Origin: Boswellia sacra
Taxonomy: Eukaryota > Streptophyta > Magnoliopsida > Sapindales > Burseraceae
Assembly: GCA_013180625.2 (NCBI GenBank)
Contig: SNVD02011027.1
Location: 434,001-498,000 of the forward strand
Direction: 5' to 3'
DNA: 64,000 bases
Positions within the stretch are counted from its first letter, which is position 1. Each line of letters starts with the position of its first letter. The position numbers and the translations under genes were made by a program. Positions 22,623 to 33,129 of the stretch are shown piece by piece. The notes below the pieces were generated by a model. It was not told the DNA's origin. It worked only from the letters and a program-made list of their open reading frames with translations, and did no database searches.

Positions 22623-24645
22623 TTTTTAAAATTAAAACTTAATAACTATCTTCTTTTGTTTTCTTCTCTTTGTTTATGATTCGTCTAATATATAAGTCTT
22701 TGTTTAAAAAATGACTAAAAAAAAGAATAAAGAAAGTATTAAAAATCTAATTTGATTTTATATAAATTGATAATTTTTAAATATAGTAGGGCCATTTGGA
22801 TATTCATATAAATTTTTATTAAAAAAAAAGACCATTTGTGATTCCATTCATGCTTTTAAATGTGAAAAACTATTAAGATTAGTATTTGTAAAAGAGATAA
22901 ATAATTAAAATAAACTCTATATATGTGTGTGTATGTGTGTGTGTGTGTGTGTGTGCGCGTGAGTGTGTGTGTGTGTGCGTGCGTGTGTGTGTGTGATATG
23001 AATCGTTAATAATCCAATAATCAAGCATAAAATTTATTGCTAATTATTTATATATAATCTAATTTATGTATGATTTATATATGTCTAACTGCTAAATTAC
23101 AATTATGATAAACTTATTACTATGACTAATTTTTAATTGATGAAAACGAGATTGGAAAAAAAATCCAACTTCTAAAAATCTAATTTATTTTTCAATGTTA
23201 ATTATATGTCAAATAAACATAAATAAATAAATAATTAATAATCATGTAATGTTGCCTATAATTATGTTTTTTATTTTTTTGTTATAAAGTGTATTAATTT
23301 AGATAGTATATTTTTCTTAGACTTTTAATTTTTATCGTATAGCTTTGAGTAAATTGTTGAGATATTTTAAACAATTGTTAGGGTTTATTTTAAGGGAGAT
23401 AAATAATTAAAATGAACTCTATAACAAAAAATAAATACATTTGTTACATATTGATTACTATATGAATAATTAATCATTTCCTGGTAAATGGCAAAAACTG
23501 ATTTTCAATTCGTAATACATATGATACTTGTAGCATATGTATATGTATATATGTCTAATAATTAAATTACTTATATGAAAAAAATATTTTTTATAATTGT
23601 AAAAAATATTTTTAATAATTGTTATTTTTATAAAAAAAATGGATAATTAATTTAAAGGCATTCTATACTTGAAAATAAATGCAATTTTGTTACATTTTTA
23701 TATAATTATAATATGAATAAGTAATCATTTACTAATCAAATTAGAAAAGCTTATTTTCAATTTCTTATAACAACAAATATGACATATATAGATATCTAAT
23801 TATTAAATTACAACTATTACAAACTTATGGTTTGCATTTGTCAAGATATTTTAAATATTAATTGTTAGCATTTGTAAAATGAATAAATAATAAAAAAATA
23901 TTCACTAAAAGTAAATGCATTTGTTACATAATAATTATAATATGAATATTTGATCATTTATTTATTAAAGTATTAAAAACTTATTTTCAATAACTCGCAC
24001 ATGACAATTATGTCATATGTATAGATGTTTAAGTATTATGCATTTATTAATGATAGTTGAATTGTGTGTATTTTCTTAAGACTTTAATACATATGACAAT
24101 TATGACATACGTTTATATGTTAATAATTAAATTATCTCCATCACAAATTAATTTTTTAAATTTGTAAAACATATTTTTAGTGTTTTTAAAAGAAATAGAT
24201 AATTAAAATAAATTATAGCTAAAATGAATAGAATCTTTTTGTTACATATATGATTATAATATCAATAATTAATTATTTATTGATCATTAAAGAAATTTAT
24301 TTTTGTAATTCTTCATATAACAACTATGACATATGTATAAATGTCTAACTATTGTTTACATTTGTTAAATAATTCTTGAGTTGTTGTACCTATTTTATTA
24401 ACATTTTAATACTCAATAAAAAATAATTAAATACCATATAATGTTTTATATTTCTATTGTATATGGTTGTTATATTATTTATTAATTTGTCATCAAATTA
24501 TTTAATACCAATCCAATATTATATAAGTTTAATTATGAATGAAAATTTAATTAATAAATAAACTTATAATTATCCAAGTCTAAGTATTGTTTATTTAAAT
24601 ATTTTTAATTTTAGATTTAGATTTTAATTTTAATATTTTTTTAAG
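22623..24645. other. AT-rich central part of the CACTA element, no gene seen
   Basis: About 2 kb of very AT-rich sequence without a credible ORF. It includes degenerate recurrences of 'tatgacatatgtatatatgtctaa' and 'ttgttacat...ataatatgaataatt-atcattt' at intervals of roughly 250-300 bp (near 23440-23560, 23690-23800, 23920-24030, 24230-24350). These suggest an old tandem expansion. No transposase motif was recognised. Confidence 0.6.
22918..22996. repeat. (GT)n microsatellite
   Basis: A GT-dinucleotide run interrupted by GC and GA steps, about 78 bp, preceded by TATATAT. Alternating purine-pyrimidine sequence; no other function is evident. Confidence 0.9.
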
Positions 24646-24990
24646 ACTTTTTGCGACAAAATTTTTGTCGCAAAAGATTAGAATTTTGTCGCTAAAGATT
24701 AGCATTTTAGACTTTTAGCGACCACTTTAAAATTCCTCGCAAAATGGGGTCTTTTGCGAGGAAAATTTAAATCCAAATTCGTCGCAAAAACTAAATTTTA
24801 GGCGGACTTTTTCCCGCCTATTAAATTTCAAATTTTTACACCTTTAGCGACAAAAACTTGTCGCTAAAGACCAAAATTTTGTCGCAAAAAGAAAATTTTA
24901 GGCGGACTTTTACCCGCTCCTATTTATTTCATATTTTTTAAATTCTTTTACGACAAATTTTTCGTCGCAAAATGTCCAAATTTCATCGCA
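24646..24990. repeat. Internal GCGAC-repeat cluster of the CACTA element
   Basis: A second cluster of TTTTGCGAC / GTCGCAAAA palindromes mixed with GGCGGACTTTTTCCCGCC-like inverted repeats (near 24800-24830 and 24899-24920). It is 0.7 kb inside the right-terminal cluster. Confidence 0.8.
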
Positions 24991-25675
24991 AAAAATCAAT
25001 GCCTTTATTATATATACACCACCTAATTCTTTGGTTTACTTCATTTTCTTTCATCTATTCTACTTTCCTCTTCATTTTCATTTTTATCTACTTCTCTTCT
25101 TTCCCTAACACTATTATCAAGGTAAATATTTTTACTCATTTTTTCTTTTATGTTGTAATATATTTACTTTCAAGATTCATATAATTTTTATTTTTTAATT
25201 GTCAATTAATATTATGCTTTTTTGTTTAATAGGTATTTTGGAAGAGGGAATGCAATTAAAAATCTTAAGTTCTTTATTTCTTTAACATTTTTTTTTGTAT
25301 ACACTTATCTCTCATATCCTATATTATTACTAATTAATATTTTACTTCTTTTTTGTTTTTAATAGGTATAATTGAAGGTGTGGTACATTTGAAGACTTGA
25401 AGATTGATATAAAATCAAGAAACAAAAAATTTAGTGGAGGATGAAGTTTTGTATTTGTTGTATTATCTTGTTTTTTTATTTTTTTTATTTTTCCATGTAC
25501 AACCAAAGTTCCAAGTTGTATTAAATTTTTGTAATTTGTTATTATTTAATAAAATTATTCTTACAAAGAATTCTGTTGCATAATGACATAATTTTGCTAT
25601 TTTATTTTCGAATTTATAACAAATTAAAATAAATTTTATGAATTCTTAAAAAAATCAATTATGTTAAAAAATTAG
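24991..25675 (+). other. Transcript-like spacer between the two right-hand repeat clusters
   Basis: After the repeats come a TATA-like TTATATATACACC (about 25007) and a pyrimidine-rich leader. Then a GT donor-like site (CAAGGTAAATATTT near 25120) is followed by two TTTAATAGGT acceptor-like sites (near 25232 and 25366). AATAAAATTATTC near 25547 resembles a plant polyadenylation region. No long ORF exists. This could be the remnant of a former transposase-gene end or a noncoding transcript. The call rests only on pattern reading. Confidence 0.3.
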
Positions 25676-26095
25676 GTCTTTCGCGACGAATTTTTTGTCG
25701 CTAAAGATCGGATTTAGTGACAAAAAATCGTCGCAAAAGATATTTACAATGAAAATAATTTGTTTTAAATATGATTTTGGTATAAAATTTTTTGCGACAA
25801 AATTCAAATTTGTCGCAAAATATGTTTTTTTGCGAGGAATTTTATATTGTCGCAAAAAGTTAACATGACGTAATCCTATTTGCGACAAATATTTTGTCGC
25901 AAAATACCACTTTTTGCGACCAAAATTTCCTCGCAAAAAGTCTTTTTGCGAGAAATTCAAGATTCGTCGCAGAAAAACCTATTGCGACTCACATTTTGCG
26001 ACTGGAACGCGACGAATTTTTTTTCCTCGCAAAAACTTATAGCGACGAAATTTTGACTTTTTGCGACGAAATATTTCGTCGCAAAAAGTCATTTT
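25676..26095. repeat. Right subterminal GCGAC-repeat array of the CACTA element
   Basis: Direct and inverted TTTTGCGAC / GTCGCAAAA motifs run up to the right inverted terminus, matching the organisation of the left array but without the 142-bp units. The last palindrome, GCGACGAAATATTTCGTCGC, is at about 26062-26081. Confidence 0.85.
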
Positions 26096-26105
26096 TCCTG
26101 TAGTG

Positions 26106-26650
26106 TTAGGTAGGTCTGGTATACGAAACTTTGGAGGAACCTCTTGGTCTCTCATAAGCAAGATGTTGTCTAGGTCTTCGACCCCTTTCAGGCTCTTTTT
26201 CTTCAAAAGGGATTGGACTTTTCTATGTCCTTGGCCAATTGTTTGACCGATTCAGGTTCTTCATGATTGATCGGGCTCTTCCCCCTATTTTTGTCTTGGC
26301 TAGTTTCACCATCGCTATCACCATTACCCTCAGGTGGCAGCTGATTCATATGGTTAGGCCCATTTTGGAGTGCTTCAATGAGTTGGGTCCTTTGTTGTTG
26401 GAGCATAGTGATGTCAGCCTTCATTTGAACCATTTCAGCATTGTTGGTGTTTGGTATAACCATCTCGTCAATTGATTCTTTTTGTCTTGTTAAACGACCA
26501 CCTCGTATAGCCCAAGCTATGATGGCTGCAAAACAAAGTGTCAATGCTATGCATGTATGCATGTATGCATGATATGATGCATGCTCATACAAGGGCATAG
26601 ACACGCTTTTAGCCTTCCAACCTTATTCCTCCCACACACGTGAGGTTAAG
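26106..26650 (-). pseudogene. gag: Tat-A gag, N-terminal part
   Basis: The minus-strand frame 26604-26203 contains MVIPNTNNAEMVQMKADITM near 26466, the likely natural N-terminus because Tat-D starts the same way (MAAPNNNNVEIAQVRADITT, near 52970). It continues with a Gln/Glu-rich linker and PVKQLAKDIE-like sequence. After a frameshift, 26206-26109 has MKKKSLKGVEDLDNILLMRD and PPKFRIPDLP, and the CACTA insertion interrupts at that point. This is a structural particle protein fragment. Confidence 0.8.
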
Positions 26651-27250
26651 CCTCCTACACACGTGAGGTTAAGTCTTTTTTCCTAGGATTTTAGGCTTCA
26701 TTCCCAAGACATCTCTATAGGATATGGGACGTGAGATTCTTTCTCCTAATTCTAAAATTCATGGTGATGTTGGATTCTTCATGATTATGATGATATGGTT
26801 TTCAAAATGTCATGATAACCCCAACTTATGTTGCATGCTCCTATTTTTGTTCTTATGGATGACTTGACATTTGGCATTTGTTCATGGAAAATTTGCATCC
26901 ATAGATATGCATTTCAAAATGGGTTTTGGATATTCATCATATTGGAAATTTCTAAAGTCATCTACATGGGCTAGAGTCTCAAAGGTCCAATGGTTTGGGC
27001 TCCTTCGAGCGAGAGATGCTCCCTTCAACTGATCTTTTATACTAATTTAATGGTACGTGGTCAAAGGTGGTCACATCAACATTAGTCATCTAGGGGTCGA
27101 ATGGAGCTAAAGACTTCTCATGCCATTTCCACGCGGCTAGTTTTAGGTAATTCGTGCTCATTGTGTGCAAAAAGTGTAGTGATGCAAGGACTCATTATAT
27201 CAACATGAGGTATTAAAATTGGGTATTCCCATCAGAATCAACTTCTGTTA
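26651..27250 (-). other. Tat-A leader between primer site and gag
   Basis: Noncoding. It has a (TGCA/TATGCA) run at 26549-26583 and a tandem duplication of about 25 bp around 26626-26677 (CCTCC-ACACACGTGAGGTTAAG twice). On the minus strand the gag-proximal end reads TTTTGCAGCCATCATAGCTTGGG, a good splice-acceptor-like site also present in Tat-D (52913). A leader intron is possible but unproven. Confidence 0.5.
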
Positions 27251-27269
27251 TCCCCAGTAGACTCGCCAT
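27251..27269 (-). other. Primer binding site of Tat-A
   Basis: On the minus strand TGGCGAGTCTACTGGGGA follows the LTR end by a few bases. TGGCGACTCTGCTGGGGA-like sites are typical of the Tat/Ogre lineage, where they are assigned to a tRNA-Arg. The same site, TGGCAACTCTGCTAGGGA, is at 52179-52196 in Tat-D. Confidence 0.75.
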
Positions 27270-27271
27270 TA

Positions 27272-29155
27272 TGAACGGGGCTTTCATCCCGTCAGAGCGT
27301 TTGTGATCACAACACTGTGTCAATGCCTCTTTTGAGACTTAAGGGAACAAAAACGAGCTATGGCCATGTCTGGAGAAAGATGTCGCCACCCAATTATTCA
27401 ATTAGGAATGAATGGGTGCAATTTGATCACTCACTTCGGGATCTAAACTACTCTCATCCCTTGAGAGATGTGTTCGAAAGTTAGGCACGAGTCTTTTGAC
27501 CTGCCTGGATGTGAATAAGGCCTCCAATTGGAAAATACCAAATTAGAATAGCTTGCATTGTTACTTAGTCTGCTTAAGTGGTTCATTTTATGCACACTTT
27601 TTCATTTTTATCTTCATTAAACATACGAGGTGATTGCTCAATCAATGGTAGTTGTATATTCATACATAGAAAGAGGGAGAAGAAAAGATGACATTTCCAT
27701 CAAACATGAGGGAAGGGGAAGAGGGTTACATTACTTTTATTCTTCAAAATAATAAAATATTCATCCATAATATCAAATACAAATGGCCTATTTGAGACCC
27801 AATAGATGATGAATTCCTCACCACCATATGTAAGTCTATTCAACGTCTATTGGACGTCTATTCATACATTAAATCATTCATTCATAGTGATGGTCCCCCA
27901 CCATCAATGTGAGTCCACCACCACTTCATGGCATTCATACAATTACACTTCTATCATACTTCATGCATTAATCAACAAATTATAAATGGTACAAAGCCAT
28001 AATCTAATATCATGGCATTCTAGCCTAGATTTTATCATGGTAATTCTACCTATTGCATTCTAGAATTATTCATATCAATTCATGTATCATCATGGCATTT
28101 CCAGCCTAAAACATAGCATCCGTGGCATACTCTAGCCTAATTCATGGCATTCCTGGCGTACTCTAGCCTAATTCAAACAATCACCAATCATGGCATTCAA
28201 GGGCAAAATGGTAATTCTACATATTCTATGCTATTTTCTAGCGTTCATCAAAGCAAGTAAGTTTTCCAAGCATGATTCTAAGCATGTGCTCCTAAGCATG
28301 TTTCTAAATAAGGAAAGAAATGATGACTTACCTTGACAAGCATTTCCATCTTACAAAACAAATTGGGTGAGCACAATTCATAATAACCCTAATCATGCTT
28401 TTAAGCATAAAAATAAAATCTAAACATGCTTTTTTAAAAGTAAGAAAAATAAAAGAGAATAGGAGGGATGAGAGAATTCTGCTCTCAAGATGTACCCTTT
28501 CTAGATTTAGAGCAATAGAATGTTCGAAAAAATACTGAAAAAGACTTCTCAAATTCTTGAGCATGTCTTCAAAATTGAGAAACTGATGATTGCATTCGAC
28601 AATTGGTGTCAATTGCAAAGTGAAAAAGGAAGGTCCCAAAGTAATTTTTTAAAATAAGCCCCTAAGGATCAGACGGCCATCTCCAGACAGCCAGGTGGCC
28701 ATCTGATGGATGCCCGACCATTGGCCAACAGTTGGGTAGTTGTTAGATGGCCAAGCGACTATCTTAGACAGTCGAGCAGCTGTCTAATGGCCAACTGACC
28801 AATTTACTTTCGACCCTCTTTCCTTTTTTATCATCCTTCGATGCACCGCCTTCAGACCTTTGTCCCTTCAATCACGTATAACTTTTTCATTGAACTCCAA
28901 TTCATGATTCGTAAGTTTTTGTGAAAATTAAGCATCCGTAGCTTTGCAACAGTATATGACTCATTGCTAGATTCCTCTCATATTAATTACTATGATTTTT
29001 CAAAGCCATGTGTTAGTTTTCCAGACTTTTCACCAACTTCTTTTCACCCTTCTCTTCTTGAATCTCTGGGGCATTTCAGACATTTTCTCTGCCTGACATT
29101 CAACTCCACTTCATTCTCGAGCCTTAAAATCCAATGCTTACAAGAGGCTTTTGTT
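27272..29155 (-). repeat. 5' LTR of Tat-A
   Basis: About 1.88 kb on the minus strand, ending TGAACGG-type terminal bases next to the primer site. It contains a GC-rich block at 28665-28805 with repeated 'ggccaac', 'ctgtctaatggcc' and 'gacagtcgagcag' motifs. The outer edge near 29155 abuts plus-strand Tat integrase sequence, so this element inserted into, or was joined to, another Tat copy. The edge cannot be fixed within about 8 bases. Confidence 0.65.
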
Positions 29156-29514
29156 TGATAAGGCTAACGAGGGAGATAGGGTTGTATTACGAAGGTTGGC
29201 AAAACAATTTACTTGTTATCAAGGAGTGATGTATAAGAGAATGCCAAAAGAGATGCAATTGCGGTGTGTTGATAAGAAAGAAGCCAGAAGGCTTATGGAA
29301 GAAATCCATAGTGGTGTATATGGGCCACATATGAATGGACTAATGCTTATAAAGAAAATAATGAGGCAAGGCTTTTGTTAGCTAACCATGAAAACAGATT
29401 ATGTTTACTTTGTGAAGAGGTACCACCAATGTCAGATTAATAAAAATTTAGTTTGCTAGCCAACTTTAGAACTACAAGTGATGATGGCACTATGACTCTT
29501 TGCTGTATGGGATA
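29156..29514 (+). pseudogene. pol: Tat-B integrase N-terminal fragment
   Basis: The frame 29151-29381 reads LAKQFTCYQGVMYKRMP, then MEEIHSGVYGPHMNG, continuing after a stop to VKRYHQCQINKN. It is parallel to 56448-56720 of Tat-D. This is the HHCC zinc-binding part of integrase. The first Cys of the CxxC pair has become Tyr (YHQC). The fragment is truncated on both sides by the Tat-A LTR and the Athila-2 LTR. Confidence 0.82.
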
Positions 29515-30929
29515 TGATTACGTGCAAAATATACTGCGGTTATTATAGTATAAGTTGAGGTGTCAAATCCACAAGGAGGCCTACGACAAAAGAGGCTAGT
29601 AAAAAAAAATATTAAAAAGATAATAAAGACATAAAATTTAACTTTGAAGTGATTTGTTATAAAGAGACTACAATGTATAATAATTGGAAATAATCGATAG
29701 TAATTAAGAGGTAAGGCATCGAGAATCACTTATATGTTTTGTAAATCTAATCCCCACTTCAATTCAACAATTATAAGTCAATTGAAAGTTTCACATCCCA
29801 AACAATCAATCGAAAAATATGTATAGTATAGCATAATTGATAAACATATGTATTTGACGTGCATAAACTCTTTATAAGCAATATTTACCAATGACGTTCA
29901 TCCTTACAAGTTATCCAAGAGTGACAATATATTAATTGACAATTTGCAGTAAAAGACTAACTCATAAAATGGAACTACCAGTTTAACAATTAAAATTCAA
30001 CTCGAAACGCATAAAGAAGGCATGATTGAATTTTTATGAAATTAAGAATTATAATTTCTGGATTAAAGAGAAATCATAATATGAGAAAGAGTTTAACATA
30101 TAAACAAACATACAAACTTTATAGCCATTGAGGAAAAATCAAAGTGGAGAAATAGATAAACTACACATACATGTTCATCTATAGCCTTACCAAGAGTTCT
30201 AGCCTAACTTACAATTCATTCCCTTCATTTCTAAAGAGAAAATTCAAGACAAAATTGTAATATACAATGATATAATGGAATTCAAATGATTTTTCTCCTC
30301 ATTTATTCAACTCCTTAAGTTGTCCTTATATAGGTGATTAAATGGAACTATTTAGTATGAACCAATCTTCCACATTTTCGGCCACCAAACCTTCCACCAA
30401 CTTGCAGCACATTTTTTACTACCAAAACGATTGAATTAGGCTTTGTGGAAAATATGAAAGTTGTAGATTTTGGTCTCATCTTTCCATGGCCACTAGATTC
30501 ATCAATTTGGACGAGTCTTCTTTGAGATATGGTCAAAATACTAAACATGGGTCGGGATGAGCAACAACTACAATTAAGTTTTGTTGCGTCTTAATTTCGG
30601 CCCATCAAATGTTAGATTTGGGCTTTTGATTGTTTTTCAACTTTGTGTAAGGTTAAGTCATGTTGCTCTAGGTTGAAGAATCTCTTCATTTTGATTTACA
30701 GATTGAGAGTTATGTCCATTTTATTAAACTTGCAAAATAATTTCCATTAATCACAATTTAGAGACAACACTTTATTTCAAGATAACGACTAAAAAAAAGC
30801 AAAAGAAATGGAACAAATGTAAAAGAGGCATAAGCAAAATAATTATGTCAAAATATCATAAAAGTTTTACAATATTGACCAATTAGCAATAATTATTTAT
30901 GCTTAAGGTGTATTTTCATGTGTTTATCA
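29515..30929 (-). repeat. Athila-2 3' LTR
   Basis: 1,415 bp, minus strand, beginning TGATAAACACATGAAAATAC at 30929 and ending ATTTTGCACGTAATCA at 29515. Preceded on the same strand by a GGCTGGGGATTG purine-rich tract at 30930-30945, which serves as the polypurine tract. The TATA box CCTATATAAGG is at 30324-30334. Confidence 0.88.
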
Positions 30930-32285
30930 CAATCCCCAGCCAACTTATTGCTAGTCCCTAGCAATTCAAGCGTAAATGAAATATGAAGAACTACTTCAGC
31001 ATTTCAAACAAAACGTCAGTTCAAGATCACGATTGCTATAAAGGTTATTTCAATCATAACTTCCAAATCTAAGTATGTGTGAATCAAGCCAAAACCTTCT
31101 TACCACAAACCACAACACATATAACCTTAAAAAATACTCAGTGTAAAAACCTCAACTCCATATCCACATAAGTAAATAACTATTTAAAAAGGCTAAGATC
31201 TTTCTCATGAAGTTGGAAAACAGATAAGCAGTCAAGAAAATGTCATATTTAAGGACAGACAGACAAACTAACATTAATCCAAAGATAGGAAAATCAACTA
31301 TTTAGAATCAAACCATTCTTGAAACATGCTAGCTTTAGGACTTTATTCATCTCGAGTGAACAAAAATAAATAGAGCTTGGTGAGAAAGACTATTTCATAA
31401 GACTTCTGTCTTCTAAAATTGAATGATGACATTATTGAACTAAATTGACTCTTTTTTTTCCTCTTTTTTTTTTGTCCTTGTTTTGTTTTTTTGTTTTTTT
31501 TTTCACAAGAATTGAAATCTCATCTTGAATCATCCTTAAGCTAAATAATCAAATAATCCCTTAATCCAAGTAATGACATTCTAAATGAAGATTAATCAAT
31601 TCAAAGGATCAATAAAAGTTCATAAGCTGTTTCTCAACCTCTCCACTCACTCACAAAAGATGTGCGAGATTTAGAAAAATGTAAACTTAAACATGGGAAT
31701 TCTCTTGGCTACATACGTTGAATCATCCATCTTACCACAAGGCTTATCATTGGGCTCAAAATAATTTCAGAAATCATTCTTTGATAACCTAAATAGAAAA
31801 GGTAACTCAAACCAACAATTTTGAAATCATACCTAGATAGAAAAACAAAAACATTTACACAAGAATTACCCAGAACACATGCAATAAACAGCTGTGCATG
31901 AAATACAACTCAAAAAATAAAAACAAATCAACTAGTTAGAATGCGTTTCAAAAGGTCAAAAAGGTACTCCCTACTAGGCCATTATTGATCTAATAGATCC
32001 AGAATGCGTCTTAAGAGATAATGAACTCTTTACTCTGCCATTCTCAGACTAATAGATTTGTTGGTTGGCTTTTTCAACAATTTTTTTTTTTGAAATGCAA
32101 TGCAAAACATAACATATGCCTACTATCTACCCCCAATCAGACCGAAACATTGTCCTCAATGTTTAAATGTAGAAAGAGAAAGTATAAGAGACACCACCTG
32201 AAGCTTAAGTTATTCAAAAGAAACAAACGTGAAAGACACTTAACCAAAAATAAAATGTTGTGAGCATAGCCAAAAGTAAGAAAAG
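30930..32285 (-). other. Athila-2 3' untranslated region, no gene seen
   Basis: 1.35 kb between the LOG-like frame and the polypurine tract, matching 44923-46283 of Athila-3 inverted. It contains a homopolymer-rich T tract (31449-31502). On the minus strand it has the sequence ACATTGAGGACAATGTTTCGG followed by a G-rich stretch (about 32125-32165), a motif often met after the last gene of Athila-type elements. ORFs here are not supported by the second copy. Confidence 0.6.
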
Positions 32286-32929
32286 TTATAAACAAAGCGT
32301 CATATCCAATTTGCACTTATTGCTCATTCCCACTGACCAGCCAATTTGAGATACTACAGGGTCAGGTTCATAAACAAAAGCTTGTAATTTATCAATTAGG
32401 TCATCAGCAATTGAGGTAGAAATAAGGATCTGTTGTGCTGATTGTGAGAATAAACATTGTTCCATAACTTGATTAACAAAACACAATGAACAGTCAAAGA
32501 AATTATTGACATTCAACAAACCTATGGGTTTCTAGTGGACATTGAGTTGGGCCCAAGAGACAACTTGAAAGATTTCTTCCATTGTTCCAAAACCTCCTAG
32601 TAAAGCAATAAAGGCATATGCATTTTGAATCATACAAGCTATGCGTTCATGCATGGATGAGACCTGTAATTCCTCCCCAACTATTCTCCCAGTGATGTTA
32701 ACTAAAGCTTTAGGGATAATGCCTAAAACTTGACTTCCTCCTATGTATGTAGTTGTTGACACACACCCCATTAACCCTTGGTTACCTTCCCCATAAATTA
32801 AATGAAGTTTTCTCTTAGCTAGAACCTTACCAGATTATAAGTTGGTTCTACAAAAGCTATGCTTTTACCAGGTTTAGATCCACAAAATACACATACTTTT
32901 CGGAATTGACGAGTTGAGGTCCCCTCCAT
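32286..32929 (-). pseudogene. LOG-like cytokinin phosphoribohydrolase captured by Athila-2
   Basis: The frame starts MEGTSTRQFRKVCVFCGSKP at 32929 and ends at a TAA at 32286, about 215 codons, the usual length of plant LOG proteins. Matching features: VCVFCGS at the N-terminus, LGIIPKALVNI, SMHERIACM with the conserved Arg, the GGFGTMEEIFQVVSWAQLNVH block, and a C-terminal DDLIDKLQAFVYEPDP. LOG enzymes release active cytokinin bases from riboside monophosphates in the cytosol using a PGGxGTxxE motif; here Pro is Leu (LGGFGTMEE). Two lesions are seen: a one-base loss near 32836 and a TAG at 32532-32534. There is no intron. The same frame lies at 44277-44922 in Athila-3. It is probably inactive here. 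Confidence 0.85.
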
Positions 32930-32974
32930 TTTGATACAACTCACTAACTATGTATATACAAATGAAGAACATGA

Positions 32975-32992
32975 GATGTATTTATAGAATGC
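32975..32992 (-). promoter_or_regulatory. TATA-like box upstream of the LOG-like frame (Athila-2)
   Basis: The minus strand reads GCATTCTATAAATACATC about 50-60 bases before the ATG at 32929. The same sequence lies at the same distance before the copy in Athila-3 (44214-44231). Conservation in two insertions supports a real element, possibly an internal promoter for the captured gene. Confidence 0.5.
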
Positions 32993-33129
32993 AAATAGAT
33001 ATTACAATAATGACATCTATATAGGTAGCTCAACTATTTGTCTGAAAAACATTGAAAATTAAAACAAATAAAATAAAATAAAAATAGGAATTCAAAAATA
33101 ACGGTAAGCATGCATATGTATAGGTAGTT

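Larger units (their letters stand above)
21303..26105. mobile_element. Non-autonomous CACTA (En/Spm) DNA transposon, 4,803 bp
   Basis: The ends are CACTACAAGAAAAACAG and, inverted, CACTACAGGAAAAATG, giving an imperfect terminal inverted repeat of about 14 bp flanked by TTA duplications. Both subterminal regions are filled with direct and inverted copies of TTTTGCGACGAAA / TTTCGTCGCAAAA, the usual place for transposase-binding repeats. No transposase-like frame exists; the ORFs here run through the repeats. It sits in the Tat-A gag frame, which resumes on the other side (26109 onward on the minus strand). Mobility would need transposase supplied elsewhere. Confidence 0.92.

Noticed and set aside
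21616..22679. Several overlapping ORFs with repeated 'FCDKKFLAKSHF', 'LLRQK' peptides
   Set aside because: They are translations of the GCGAC palindromic repeats of the CACTA element in several frames and both strands; no protein family is visible.
22918..22996. GT repeat as a regulatory or Z-DNA element
   Set aside because: It is a simple microsatellite within noncoding transposon DNA; nothing supports a function.
32286..32929. The LOG-like frame as a normal host LOG gene
   Set aside because: It lies at a fixed place inside two Athila elements, lacks introns, has stops and frameshifts, and is flanked by integrase and LTR of the same element.
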